Assembly (NCBI GenBank): GCA_945878645.1
Contig: CAMCTW010000002.1
Coordinates: 1-45,816 of the forward strand
Length of the DNA stretch: 45,816 nt
Reading direction: 5' to 3'
Origin: Bifidobacterium breve
Lineage (GTDB): Bacteria; Actinomycetota; Acidimicrobiia; Acidimicrobiales; Acidimicrobilacustridaceae
The notes below the pieces were generated by a model, which searched no databases, was not told where the DNA came from, and saw nothing but the letters and a program-made list of their open reading frames with translations. Each line of letters begins with the position of its first letter. Within the stretch, counting starts at the first letter, position 1. Positions 23,366-32,541 of this stretch are shown here, in pieces. The position numbers and the translations under genes are program-made.

Positions 23366-25108
23366 TTACGGCAGAACGGTGTAGGTGTCTTTGCCGCTCT
23401 TCAAGACCGTGCCCGGGGTGGCGCCGGTGGCTTGACCGTTAATGATCACGGCGGTTCCATTCACGAGAACCCGTTCGATGCCGTAGGAATCAGCCGTGAG
23501 TCGAGAACAGCCGCCAGGAAGATCGGCAACCATATGAGCGTTCTCTGAGCCAATGGTTTCCGGATCAAACACCACGATGTCGGCGTTGCTGCCTTCGACG
23601 AGGGTGCCTCGATCGACAAGTCCAAACAATTGAGCGGGTGTTTGGGTGATGAGTTGTACCGCGCGCTCGATGGGGATGAGCTTGCGTCCGTTGAGCATGT
23701 CTCCCAAAAAGCGTGTGGGGAAGGTCGCGCCACACATGCGGTCGAGATGCGCACCAGCGTCGGAGCCGCCGATCATGACGCGTTCGTCGTTCCATGCTTC
23801 AACTCGCATACGCCATGACTCGGGGTCTTTGTCCTTCGGCGCTGGCCACAGGATCGTCTGCAGTCCGTCGGCAATAACGATGTCGAGAAGCGTGTCGAAT
23901 GGTTCGGTTCCCCGCTCGGCAGCAATCTCACCAACCGTGCGATTCGAAAGTCCAGCGTTTTCTGGCGCAAACGTGTCACCGACGACGTAGTCCTCCCAGT
24001 CAGCCAGGCGACGGTAGATGCCGGCTTCCTCAGACTTCGATGCGGTGAGCAAGGTTGCACGGGTTGCTGGGTCTTGCAGCCGGGCGATGCGCTCGGGGAT
24101 ATCGCAACGCAGTGTGTCTTCCCATCCTGGGAGCAACCAGATGCCGCAGAACGTCGCGAAGTTCATGTTCATTGGAACAAGAACTGGCATGGTGAGAGCG
24201 ACGACGCGACCACCGATTTCTTTGGCGCGGTCAAAGGCCTCGACCTGACGGCCCACGCGGTCGGGTTCACGACTATCGATCGTGAGGACGTTCCAGTTCA
24301 TGACGCGCTTTGCTGCCGCGCTCAAGGTTGCGAGCAATTCGATTTCGTCGTCTGCGAATCGATCGAGACAACCGGGAACGATGCCCTCAAGGCTTGTACC
24401 TTCGTGCCTGCCGACCTCGGTGGCCATTGCGAGCATTTCTTCGGTGGACGCCCAGCGGCTTGGCACGGGTTGTCCGTCGCCGTCGCTATGACTACCCGAT
24501 GTTGTGAATGACCATCCGAGTGCACCGACTTCAATGGCCTTGCGCAGTTCGGCGACCATGGCCTCGATCTGCTCGGGGGTTGCTTCGCCTCCGACGGACT
24601 CTGGGCCCATCACGTAGCGGCGGATGGCGCAATGGCCGGCCATCCAACCGGCGTTCACCGAAATCCGGTTCTCGAACTGGTTGAGGTACTGCTCGAAAGT
24701 TTCCCAGTTCCAATTGATCGTCCTGAGAGCGGGAAGGGGCATGCCTTCAACACGGCTCATCATTTCCTGGAGGTACTCCGCTTCAGCGGCAGTGGGACGC
24801 AGGGGAGCGAGGGTGAATCCACAGTTGCCGGCGATGATCGTGGTGACGCCATGGTTCGCCGATGGCGACGCGCCTGGATCCCAAAGAAGCTGCGCGTCGT
24901 AATGAGTGTGGACATCGACCACGCCAGGCATGACCATGCGTCCGGTTGCATCGGTAACGATCGTTGCGTCGCCGTCGACCTTGCCGATGGTGACGATCTT
25001 TCCGTCGCGAATGGCGATATCGGCAAGGCGGCCGGGGGTGCCGGTGCCATCAATGACCGTTCCGCCCTTGATGATCTCGTCGTAGCTTGTGTCGGACACA
25101 GTGAGCAC
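23366..25108 (-). CDS. N-acyl-D-amino-acid deacylase-type amidohydrolase
   Basis: 580 residues, D-aminoacylase/dihydroorotase-like amidohydrolase. IKGGTVIDGTGTPGRLADIAIRDGKI is the N-terminal beta domain, VVDVHTHYDAQLLWDP carries the H-x-H metal pair, TIIAGNCGFTLAPL is family-typical, and GGSDAGAHLDRMCG holds the catalytic Asp. It ends in the second half of the beta domain. Start is uncertain: GTG 25108 (ORF track) has GAGAGG directly against it, while GTG 25099 (SDTSYDEII) has the same site 9 nt away and is more likely. Cytosolic zinc hydrolase of amides or cyclic substrates; the true substrate is unknown. It is divergent from an aldehyde dehydrogenase across a palindrome. Confidence 0.85.
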   Translation of the reverse strand: MLTVSDTSYDEIIKGGTVIDGTGTPGRLADIAIRDGKIVTIGKVDGDATIVTDATGRMVMPGVVDVHTHYDAQLLWDPGASPSANHGVTTIIAGNCGFTLAPLRPTAAEAEYLQEMMSRVEGMPLPALRTINWNWETFEQYLNQFENRISVNAGWMAGHCAIRRYVMGPESVGGEATPEQIEAMVAELRKAIEVGALGWSFTTSGSHSDGDGQPVPSRWASTEEMLAMATEVGRHEGTSLEGIVPGCLDRFADDEIELLATLSAAAKRVMNWNVLTIDSREPDRVGRQVEAFDRAKEIGGRVVALTMPVLVPMNMNFATFCGIWLLPGWEDTLRCDIPERIARLQDPATRATLLTASKSEEAGIYRRLADWEDYVVGDTFAPENAGLSNRTVGEIAAERGTEPFDTLLDIVIADGLQTILWPAPKDKDPESWRMRVEAWNDERVMIGGSDAGAHLDRMCGATFPTRFLGDMLNGRKLIPIERAVQLITQTPAQLFGLVDRGTLVEGSNADIVVFDPETIGSENAHMVADLPGGCSRLTADSYGIERVLVNGTAVIINGQATGATPGTVLKSGKDTYTVLP

Positions 25109-25139
25109 CCTCTCGTTGGGCCGCCGATTGGGCGGTGTT

Positions 25140-25156
25140 TCTGACGAACCGTCAGA
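25140..25156. promoter_or_regulatory. Inverted repeat TCTGACG-AAC-CGTCAGA, candidate operator
   Basis: Perfect 7-bp arms around a 3-bp centre in the divergent spacer between the deacylase (-) and aldehyde dehydrogenase (+). On the minus strand TAATCT (25154-25159) fits a -10 box, which puts the deacylase transcription start within the repeat. A repressor site is likely. Confidence 0.5.
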
Positions 25157-25204
25157 TTACACGGCGGCAGGTTGTCGTCCACCGCCGTGCGGGAATTGCT
25201 CAGT

Positions 25205-25233
25205 ATGACGAACGGCGGTGGCTGTCCTAACGT
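25205..25233 (+). promoter_or_regulatory. Promoter of aldehyde dehydrogenase gene, leaderless type
   Basis: ATGACG (25205-25210), 17-nt spacer, TAACGT (25228-25233), then 8 nt to ATG 25242. No Shine-Dalgarno lies before the ATG. Confidence 0.55.
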
Positions 25234-25241
25234 GCCCAACT

Positions 25242-26705
25242 ATGGCAATCACGAACGAATACCGTCAGCTCATCGGTGGCGAATGGGTCCCCGGCGGCGA
25301 TGGCACCTACGACATCATCAACCCCGCCACTGAGCAGGTTGTGGCAGCAGCGCCCGAGGCATCTGCCGAAGACGTGGCTCGCGCCGCTGCTGCGGCAAAG
25401 GAAGCATTCCCGGCGTGGAGCCGCACCTCCCCGGAAGAACGATCGGCACTTCTTGCCGCCGCCGGCAAGGAACTGGCCAGGCGCACTCCCGAACTCATTC
25501 CGTTGGTCATTAGCGAAACCGGCGCAACGTCATCGGTGGGTTCGCTGATGCAGATTCCTGTTGCGATTTCACGATTCGATCGTTACGCCAAAGGCGCGCT
25601 CCACGACCTGAGTGTTGCCCTTCCACCTCAGGCCATTGGCACGACTCCGCTTGCTGCTGGCGCGCTTATGTCTGGTTATGCCCGCAAGGTTCCGCTCGGA
25701 GTTGTTGCCTGTATCGCTCCTTACAACTTCCCGACCACGTCGATGGTGGGCAAGATCGCTCCGGCACTGGCGACTGGCAACACCGTTGTGATGAAGCCCG
25801 CCCCGCAGGATCCGCTGTGCGTCATCGAACTAGCAAAGATCCTTGAAGATGTTGGTTTTCCGAAGGGTGTCATCAACATCGTCACAGGTAGCGGCCCGTC
25901 CGCTGGTGTGAATCTGGTTTCCGATCCCAATGTCGACATGGTGTCGTTCACCGGTTCGTCTGCAGTCGGCGCATCGATTGTTGCCGCCGGCGCTCCCACC
26001 ATGAAACGTCAGCTTCACGAACTTGGTGGCAAGGGTGCATGCATCGTCCTCGAGAACGCTGACATGGAAAAGGTCGTTGCCGGTATCGCCAGTGTGTGGG
26101 CATTCCATTCCGGTCAGATCTGCACCGCACCGACGCGCGTGATCGTCCACCGCAGCCGCTACGACGAACTCGTTACTCGCCTCGAAGGTGCCGCTCGTGC
26201 GCTCAAGGTTGGCGATCCTCTCGACGCCGCAACCCAAGTTGGTCCGGTTATTTCTGCAGTGCAGCTTGGCCGCATCCACGGAATGGTTGAAGCCGGTCTT
26301 TCCGAAGGTGCCGAAATGGTTGTCGACGGCCGCAATGCCGGACCAGATAAGGGGTATTTCATTGGCCCAACACTTCTTGCGGGCTGCAATAACACCATGA
26401 CTCCTGTGCGTGAAGAAATCTTCGGACCAGTTGTGGTGGTCGTTCCGTTCGACACAGTCGACGATGCAATCGCCGTCGCGAACGACAGCGACTACGGCTT
26501 GTTCTCCTACGTGTTTGGTTCCGATACGCCAGCCGCGTTTGAGGTTGCAAAGGAAATTCGGTCCGGTCGTGTTGGAATCAATAGTGTGCAGACACACCAC
26601 GAAACACCATTCGGCGGTTTCAAGATGTCGGGTATCGGTCGCGATGGCGGCAACTGGGGTCTCGACGCTTACACCGAATGGCAGTCAATTATTTGGGGCA
26701 GCTGA
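25242..26705 (+). CDS. Aldehyde dehydrogenase (NAD(P)-dependent)
   Basis: 487 residues from ATG 25242 (MAITNEYRQLIGGEW). The ORF-track ATG at 25218 precedes the -10 box and is rejected. PYNFPTTSMVGKIAPALATGNTVVMKP is the cofactor region, FTGSSAVGASI the Rossmann Gly motif, ELGGKGACIVL holds the general-base Glu, and FHSGQICTAPTRV holds the catalytic Cys (about residue 290). EEIFGPVVVVVPF is near the C-terminus. Oxidises an aldehyde to an acid. It is first of three redox genes followed by an alcohol dehydrogenase and an SDR, a natural alcohol-to-acid set. Confidence 0.9.
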   Translation: MAITNEYRQLIGGEWVPGGDGTYDIINPATEQVVAAAPEASAEDVARAAAAAKEAFPAWSRTSPEERSALLAAAGKELARRTPELIPLVISETGATSSVGSLMQIPVAISRFDRYAKGALHDLSVALPPQAIGTTPLAAGALMSGYARKVPLGVVACIAPYNFPTTSMVGKIAPALATGNTVVMKPAPQDPLCVIELAKILEDVGFPKGVINIVTGSGPSAGVNLVSDPNVDMVSFTGSSAVGASIVAAGAPTMKRQLHELGGKGACIVLENADMEKVVAGIASVWAFHSGQICTAPTRVIVHRSRYDELVTRLEGAARALKVGDPLDAATQVGPVISAVQLGRIHGMVEAGLSEGAEMVVDGRNAGPDKGYFIGPTLLAGCNNTMTPVREEIFGPVVVVVPFDTVDDAIAVANDSDYGLFSYVFGSDTPAAFEVAKEIRSGRVGINSVQTHHETPFGGFKMSGIGRDGGNWGLDAYTEWQSIIWGS

Positions 26706-26766
26706 GTCCCACCGCACTCGTAGTTCGACCTATTCAACGTTTACTGACTCAACTCTGGGGGAATTC

Positions 26767-27873
26767 ATGAAGGGCATCGTTTTCACTGGCGACAAAGCTG
26801 AAGTACTCGACGGACTTGAAGTCCGCGATCCCGGCGCTGGCGAGGTCATCGTCAAAGTGATGGCTGCCGGCGTTTGTCATAGCGACGTGACCGCTGCTGC
26901 GGGTGCGTTCGGATGGCCCTCGCCGGCCGTGCTTGGCCACGAAGGCGCCGGAATTGTCGAGAAGGTCGGCACGGGCGTCACACATGTCGTCGAAGGTGAT
27001 CACGTCATCATCTCAACGCTTGCTGCGTGTGGCGTCTGCAAGGCCTGCGCGCAGGGCAAGCCCACGCGTTGTCGTCAGACACTCGGAAACATGGCTCAGC
27101 CGTTCACGCTGAATGGTGAAGCGTGCTGGAACTTTGCTGCTGCTTCGGTGTTTACCGAGCGCACAGTGGTCCGTGGTTTCCAGGCGGTGAAAATTCCGAA
27201 GGACGTTCCGTTCACATCGGCCTGCCTCGTTGGCTGTGGCGTGATGACGGGTGCTGGTGCGGTGCTGTATCGCTCCGACGTCAAGATCGGCCAAACCGCG
27301 GTCGTGTACGGCTGCGGCGGCGTTGGGCTCAACGCTATTCAGGCTCTGCGTGTCAAGCGGGCTTCGCGCATCATCGCCATCGACACCGAACCGGAAAAGG
27401 AAGCTCTGGCTCGCCAGTTCGGCGCCACCGACTTCCTCAACGGCCGCGATGAAGACATCGTCGAGCAGGTTCGTCGCCTCGTTCCCTACAGCGACACCGA
27501 GCTTTCCGGTCCGTTCAACGCCGGTGGCGTCGACTGGGTGTACGACGTCGTCGGCCACCCAACAGTGACCTCGAACGCGCTTGAAATGCTTGATTGGGGC
27601 GGCACCGTTGTCATTATCGGCACGCCTGGTGGCGACGCAACGTTCACGCTCCCATATCAGCGCTTCACGCAGAACGAACGCTCAGTGATCGGTTGTCGTG
27701 CCGGTTCCTACAGCCCGCACAGTGACATGTTGCAGATCATCGATCTCTATCGTCGTGGCGAATTCATGCTCGACGAACTTGTTACTGCCACATATCCGCT
27801 CGAGGGATTCCACGACGCGGTGCACGACATGCATTCAGGCGCAGTCGCCCGCGGCGTGCTCACAATCGGCTGA
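26767..27873 (+). CDS. Zinc-dependent alcohol dehydrogenase (class III-like MDR)
   Basis: 368 residues starting at MKGIVFTGDKAEV. GGGGG at 26757-26761 lies 5 nt upstream; the ORF track begins 119 codons too early in another gene's region. Catalytic zinc ligands are in AGVCHSDV and LGHEGAG. The structural zinc lobe CGVCKACAQGKPTRC has all four cysteines. YGCGGVGLNAIQAL is the NAD motif. It oxidises an alcohol to an aldehyde, feeding the aldehyde dehydrogenase just upstream. No clear promoter of its own is visible, so it probably shares the upstream transcript. Confidence 0.88.
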   Translation: MKGIVFTGDKAEVLDGLEVRDPGAGEVIVKVMAAGVCHSDVTAAAGAFGWPSPAVLGHEGAGIVEKVGTGVTHVVEGDHVIISTLAACGVCKACAQGKPTRCRQTLGNMAQPFTLNGEACWNFAAASVFTERTVVRGFQAVKIPKDVPFTSACLVGCGVMTGAGAVLYRSDVKIGQTAVVYGCGGVGLNAIQALRVKRASRIIAIDTEPEKEALARQFGATDFLNGRDEDIVEQVRRLVPYSDTELSGPFNAGGVDWVYDVVGHPTVTSNALEMLDWGGTVVIIGTPGGDATFTLPYQRFTQNERSVIGCRAGSYSPHSDMLQIIDLYRRGEFMLDELVTATYPLEGFHDAVHDMHSGAVARGVLTIG

Positions 27874-27959
27874 TTTCATCGTCGAAACTATTCGTTGCCT
27901 GAATCCGCACGCACTGTCGTGAAGGTTTCTCGCGCAAAGAACACAACAATGAGGAAACA

Positions 27960-28706
27960 GTGGAACAACGGTATGTAGGCAAGGGCGTCATCGTTACTGG
28001 TGCCGGTTCAGGAATTGGTCGCGGTGTCGCCGAACGTCTCGGGGCCGAAGGTGGAAAGGTCGCATGCCTCGATGTGAACATCGAGAACGCGCAAGAAACC
28101 GCCAACGCAATCGGTAACGGTGCCCTCGCATTCGCGTGTGATGTCAGCAGTTGGGCCAATGTCGAATCGGTCGTCGCCGACGCGACAAAGGCATTCGGTC
28201 AGGTCGACATGCTGTGCAACGTTGCGGGCATCGGCGGCTTTGACAACAGCCACGATGGCGACCCGGCGAAGTTCGAACGGATGATCGCGGTCAATCTCAC
28301 CGGCACCTACTTCATGTGTCGCGCCGTGCTTCCTCAGATGGTTGAACGTGGTCACGGTGTCATCGTGAATACCTCCTCAACCGCGGCAGTCATGGGCCAG
28401 CCATGGAGCTCCGCCTACTGCGCCTCAAAGGGTGGCGTTTCGGCGCTCACCCGTGCGCTGGCCACCGAATACGACGTGCCGATTCGTATCTGTGCCGTCG
28501 CTCCTGGTGGGGTCGAGACGAACATGTATTCGGCGTTTATCCCGCCCAAGGGCGCTGATTGGGGGCGCATGCGCAAGATGTCTCGCGACAATGTCGAGGT
28601 CGGAAAACCCGCTGAACTTGCCAGTTTCTATGCCTATTTGGGCTCGGACGAAGCCCGTTATGTCAGCGGTGCAACCCTGCTGATGGACGGTGGCATTTCT
28701 TGTTAG
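27960..28706 (+). CDS. Short-chain dehydrogenase/reductase
   Basis: 248 residues from GTG 27960 behind GAGGAAAC. VTGAGSGIGRGVAERLG, NVAGIGGFD (N-x-A-G), NTSSTAAVMG with the Ser, and YCASKGGVSALTR with the Tyr/Lys are all intact. The end SGATLLMDGGISC is standard. It probably reduces or oxidises a hydroxyl on the same substrate handled by the aldehyde and alcohol dehydrogenases before it. Ends before a hairpin terminator. Confidence 0.88.
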   Translation: MEQRYVGKGVIVTGAGSGIGRGVAERLGAEGGKVACLDVNIENAQETANAIGNGALAFACDVSSWANVESVVADATKAFGQVDMLCNVAGIGGFDNSHDGDPAKFERMIAVNLTGTYFMCRAVLPQMVERGHGVIVNTSSTAAVMGQPWSSAYCASKGGVSALTRALATEYDVPIRICAVAPGGVETNMYSAFIPPKGADWGRMRKMSRDNVEVGKPAELASFYAYLGSDEARYVSGATLLMDGGISC

Positions 28707-28752
28707 TCACGAACTAATCGGAACTTTGGTTACCGATTGGTCACTTTGAGGT

Positions 28753-28795
28753 GATGGGCTGGCGACGGGGTCGTCGTCAACCCATCGGCGCTTTT
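28753..28795 (+). terminator. Hairpin terminator after the redox-gene operon
   Basis: GATGGG-C-TGGCGACG pairs with CGTCGTCA-A-CCCATC around a GGGT loop (28753-28786; one mismatch, one G-T). It is followed by a second small hairpin, CGGCGC-TTTT-GTGCCG (28786-28801). The T-tract is short, so termination strength is uncertain. Confidence 0.55.
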
Positions 28796-28830
28796 GTGCC
28801 GACCGTCACACAGGAGTTTGTGAATTCGGT

Positions 28831-28836
28831 TATGGT
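28831..28836 (+). promoter_or_regulatory. TATGGT -10 box for ABC operon 2
   Basis: TATGGT fits TANNNT and places a transcription start near 28843. That leaves a leader of about 29 nt containing the GGGGG ribosome site (28861-28865) before GTG 28872. No convincing -35 is seen. Confidence 0.4.
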
Positions 28837-28871
28837 TCGGAAAGTTGTTCAATAAACCCAGGGGGAATCCA

Positions 28872-30251
28872 GTGAAGCGAATTAGAGCAGGTGTGCTCAT
28901 AGCGGCTCTCAGCGTCAGCATCCTTGCTGTCGGTTGTGGCCGTAGTGGGTCAGACAGCGAAAATGGTTCGGGCGAAAGTCCCGCAGCCAAGGCAAATGCC
29001 AATTGCACAAAAGAAGCACTGCAAGCTACTGAAATTGGCGTGAGCGCGGACACCATCACCGTTGAGGTCATGGCCGATACCGGTTCACCTTTGGCACCTG
29101 GTTTGTTCCAGGGCAATGTCGATGCGATGAACGCCTACGCCAAGTGGGTGAACGCCAATGGCGGTGTTGGATGTCGTCAGCTCAAGGTTGAAGCCTGGGA
29201 TTCCAAGCTTGATCCGACCGAGAGCAAAAATGGCATTATCAATGCATGCAAGACCGCTGTTGCGATGGTGGGTGGCAATGCATTGTTCAACCCCGACGTG
29301 ACCGACCTTGGGAAGTGTGTTGATAAGGCAGGACAGCCGATTGGTATTCCCGACTTTGCTGCTCTCGCCAACGATGTGAACGAGCAGTGCGCTGCAAATG
29401 CTTGGATCGTTCAAGCGGTATCCGAGCCCTGCACCGGAGTAAACACCGGAGTTCGTGACCTCAAAGCTTTTGTTGGAGCAACGAACTTCTACAAGACGAT
29501 CCAACCGAATCTCAAGGGTGTCTTTCTGGTCCCTGGTGATCTGCCCACCACGGTGCAGTCATCTACCTATCAGATCGAAGCTCAGAGGTCGGCGGGCGTG
29601 ACGTGGATTGACACGATGAAGGTGTCGGGTCGTTCCGAGCAGTCAGCGTTCAACACGTACGTGCAGGCCCTGAAGACTGGCGGCGGCAACTACGCCTACA
29701 TGGGCTCAAATGACGTCGCTATGACGAAACTCCGTAAGGAAGCGAAGGCACAGGGGCTCACTGGCGTCGATGTATGGGCATGTTCACTGGCCTGCTACAC
29801 CGAAAACTTCAAGACTGCTGGTGCTGATGTCGATGGCACCTATGTCTGGATGCAATTCGTTCCATTCGAGGAAGCCTCGAGCAATAAGACAGTGGAAACG
29901 TACGTGAATGCAATGGGTGGCAAGCCTGATTCCTTTGGTGCTCAGGCATGGCAGGCCGGCATGGCCTTCACTCAGGCGGTCAATGAGATCGTCGCCGAAA
30001 AGGGTGCCAACGCAATCACTCGTGCAAATATCCTCGCGAAGATGAAGACGCTTTCATTCGACGCTGGTGGTTGGATTGGCAAGGCTCGCACTTCGCCGAA
30101 GGTGTTCTCTGACTGCATGGTGATCATGCAAATCAATGGCGGCAAGTTCCAACGAGTCTTCCCCAAGGAAGTTGGCACGCTTGATTGCAAGAGTTCAAAC
30201 ATCGTGACTGTCAAGATTGATCCCGCGGCTGCTGCTGCAAATATCAAGTAG
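28872..30251 (+). CDS. LIV-type ABC transporter substrate-binding lipoprotein
   Basis: 459 residues from GTG 28872, six nt after GGGGG. The ORF-track ATG at 28845 would put charged residues ahead of the signal. MKRIRAGVLIAALSVSILAVGC is a lipoprotein signal with Cys22 as the lipidated residue, then a Ser/Gly/Glu linker. The mature part has the type-1 periplasmic-binding order: EIGVSADTITVEVMADTGSPL, VNANGGVGCRQLKVEAWDSKLDPTE, then FVGATNFYKTIQ and GAQAWQAGMAFTQAVNEI. Cell-surface receptor for the downstream permease, and possibly for the receptor-less operon at 9142. Ligand unknown. Confidence 0.88.
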   Translation: MKRIRAGVLIAALSVSILAVGCGRSGSDSENGSGESPAAKANANCTKEALQATEIGVSADTITVEVMADTGSPLAPGLFQGNVDAMNAYAKWVNANGGVGCRQLKVEAWDSKLDPTESKNGIINACKTAVAMVGGNALFNPDVTDLGKCVDKAGQPIGIPDFAALANDVNEQCAANAWIVQAVSEPCTGVNTGVRDLKAFVGATNFYKTIQPNLKGVFLVPGDLPTTVQSSTYQIEAQRSAGVTWIDTMKVSGRSEQSAFNTYVQALKTGGGNYAYMGSNDVAMTKLRKEAKAQGLTGVDVWACSLACYTENFKTAGADVDGTYVWMQFVPFEEASSNKTVETYVNAMGGKPDSFGAQAWQAGMAFTQAVNEIVAEKGANAITRANILAKMKTLSFDAGGWIGKARTSPKVFSDCMVIMQINGGKFQRVFPKEVGTLDCKSSNIVTVKIDPAAAAANIK

Positions 30252-30269
30252 CACCAACACCTAGTAGTG

Positions 30270-30306
30270 AGAGGGGTCAGCCCGTCTAAGGGCTGGCCCC
30301 TCTGTT
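30270..30306 (+). terminator. Intra-operon terminator/attenuator between binding protein and permease
   Basis: AGAGGGGTCAGCCC (30270-30283), loop GTCTAA, GGGCTGGCCCCTCT (30290-30303), then GTTTC: a 14-bp stem with one G-T pair. No -10 box is seen between it and the permease start at 30337. It probably lets only part of transcription through, giving more receptor than permease. Confidence 0.75.
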
Positions 30307-30336
30307 TCACATCAAAACATTCCAGTAGGGGGGAAC

Positions 30337-32541
30337 ATGCGGCTCAAAGTCAGTCCACGGCTGATTTCCGCGATTGTCGTTGGTCTCGTCATCCTTTTCT
30401 TGGTCAACAAGAACTGGGGAGGAGCGTCAATTAGCGCGAAGACAATTTCGTCGTTCCTCGTTGTAGGTATTGCCCTCGGTGGCATTTATGCCATTACTGC
30501 CGGTGGCCTCGTTGTTACCTACGCCACAACTGGCATTTTCAATTTTGCCCATGCGGCTATCGGATGTTTTTTGGCCTTTTGTTATTGGCAACTCACGGTG
30601 AAGCAAGGATTACCGACGGTGGTTGCACTGATCATCACGTTATTTGTGATCGCTCCCGCGATTGGGTTCCTACTCGACAAAGTGATTATGCGGCGCCTCC
30701 GCGATGCCGCACTTGTTGTGCAACTCATGGTCACTGTTGGCCTGATGCTCACATTTATGGGCATCACGCTCACCATTTGGTCTCCAAAAACAGGCCGCTC
30801 CTTGCCCCAGTTCTTTCAAAACACTCAAGGCGTGCAGTTTGGCGATGTCACCGCAACCTGGCATCGGATTATCACCGTTGTCGTTGCGCTGCTTGTTGCT
30901 CTCGGATTGCGATTTCTCCTGTACAAAACGCGCTTAGGCATTTCGATGCGCGCCGTTGTTGACAGTCGCAGTCTGGCTGGCCTCACGGGGGCAAAGCCTT
31001 CGATCATTTCTGGTTCCTCGTGGGCTTTGGGTTGTATGACTGCCGGCCTTGCCGGCATTCTGATCGCACCCGAGACCGGTCTTGTGGTCGAGAACCTCGC
31101 ACTCATCATTGTTGTGGCTTCAGCCGCTGCTGCGATCGCGCAGCTCAAATCAATTCCCATGGCGTTTATTGGTGGTTTGGTGATTGGTCTGGCGAAGTCG
31201 TTTTCGGCGGTGTATCTCGAATGGGGCAAGGACTGGGCCTATGCCGACGAGGCCATTCCGGCTGCGATTTTGTTTATTGCTCTTCTGTTCCTGCCCATGG
31301 CCCGGCTCGAAACCGGAAAGATCCGAATTACCAAACGCACTGAGCGCCTTACCAAACCTTGGGAGGCCGCACTCGGGGCTGGTGTGATGATCGCAATTGT
31401 TGGCGCGTGGGCGAATGGCTGGATTCCCTGGATCAGTGGCACGACCTTCGGCGAGCGCTCGACGGTCTGGCTAGGCCGAGGCGCTGGCTTCCTCGTCCTC
31501 GGTCTGGTCATGCTCTCGCTCATCCCATTGATTGGTTGGGCGGGGCAGGTGAGTTTCGCCAACTACGCGATCGCCGGCATCGGTGCGGTGCTGTTCTCTC
31601 ACTTCGGCGGTCAGAACGGCGATGCCCTCGGCATCGTGTGGGTCATGCTGATTTGTGCACCGCTTGGTCTGGCCATCGCGCTTCCCGCTCTCCGACTAAA
31701 GGGTCTGTATCTCGCTCTCGCAACGATGGCATTCGCCGAAGTGGCCGACAAAGTACTTATTCGTCACCCAAGCATGCTCGACCCGTCGGCGACCGGCGTT
31801 TTGTTCAAGCCGGTGAACTTCTTCGGCATCACGATTAGTTCAAGTGCGAGTGATCGCAAAGCTTTCCTGATGTTTTTGGTCATCGCGTTTGCATTGCTGT
31901 TCTTTATGCTTGAGATGCTTCGCCGAACGCGTTGGGCACGGCGCTGGATCGCTATGTCTGATTCCCCGGCAGCTTCGGCCACTATCGGCGTCAATCTGAC
32001 CACCACGAAGATGATGGTGTTCATGTTGTCCGGAGCAATGGCCGGATTCGCCGGTTGCATGATTGGCCTGCAGCGTGGTGCTTTGTCCGTCGATTCGTTC
32101 CCCCTCTTTGCCGGGCTACCCCTCGTGCTGCTCATAGCGGTTCAGGGGGTTCGCTATCCCGTTGCTGCCTTCATGGGCTTCATCGGTTTGGCATCTTTTC
32201 CCGCGCTTTTCGAGGTGCTCGGTAAGCCGTCATGGCTCACGGCGATCGAACTCATCGGTCCAGGTATCGCAGCAATAGCCATGGCGTATCGACCCGAAGG
32301 GGCGGTCTTCTATTCCGGTCGAGACCTCGCCGGCCTCTTACCCTGGCGAAAAGATGCACGTGAGGAAAAGGCGCTTGCCGTCGCCAAAGAACGAGAACAA
32401 AACATAGGCAAAGACGAGATCGGCGACATGGGTCTGACCCGCCCGTTCAGTGCCGACAAAGTTGCTCAACTCGACCGGGTCCTCGATATCACAGACCTTG
32501 TCGACGAACACAAGATGGCCCCAACCGGAGGCGCGTCATGA
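30337..32541 (+). CDS. Fused LivH-LivM ABC transporter permease, second system
   Basis: 734 residues, ATG 30337 behind a run of six G. The LivH half has GGLVVTYATTGIFNFAHAAI and MRAVVDSRSLAGLTGAKP; the LivM half has GWAGQVSFANYAIAGIGA, KGLYLALATMAFAE and MSDSPAASATIGV. The cytoplasmic tail contains RPFSADKVAQLDRVLDITDLV, matching the tail of the first permease (RPFTDEDLAAMDQALNLD). That conserved tail follows the LivM core and could be a docking site. It overlaps livG by 4 nt. Sequence differs widely from the first permease outside the core motifs, so the two systems are old paralogues with probably different substrates. Confidence 0.9.
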   Translation: MRLKVSPRLISAIVVGLVILFLVNKNWGGASISAKTISSFLVVGIALGGIYAITAGGLVVTYATTGIFNFAHAAIGCFLAFCYWQLTVKQGLPTVVALIITLFVIAPAIGFLLDKVIMRRLRDAALVVQLMVTVGLMLTFMGITLTIWSPKTGRSLPQFFQNTQGVQFGDVTATWHRIITVVVALLVALGLRFLLYKTRLGISMRAVVDSRSLAGLTGAKPSIISGSSWALGCMTAGLAGILIAPETGLVVENLALIIVVASAAAAIAQLKSIPMAFIGGLVIGLAKSFSAVYLEWGKDWAYADEAIPAAILFIALLFLPMARLETGKIRITKRTERLTKPWEAALGAGVMIAIVGAWANGWIPWISGTTFGERSTVWLGRGAGFLVLGLVMLSLIPLIGWAGQVSFANYAIAGIGAVLFSHFGGQNGDALGIVWVMLICAPLGLAIALPALRLKGLYLALATMAFAEVADKVLIRHPSMLDPSATGVLFKPVNFFGITISSSASDRKAFLMFLVIAFALLFFMLEMLRRTRWARRWIAMSDSPAASATIGVNLTTTKMMVFMLSGAMAGFAGCMIGLQRGALSVDSFPLFAGLPLVLLIAVQGVRYPVAAFMGFIGLASFPALFEVLGKPSWLTAIELIGPGIAAIAMAYRPEGAVFYSGRDLAGLLPWRKDAREEKALAVAKEREQNIGKDEIGDMGLTRPFSADKVAQLDRVLDITDLVDEHKMAPTGGAS

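Noticed and set aside
25830-26600. 256-codon minus-strand ORF opposite the aldehyde dehydrogenase
   Set aside because: Shadow frame without motifs.
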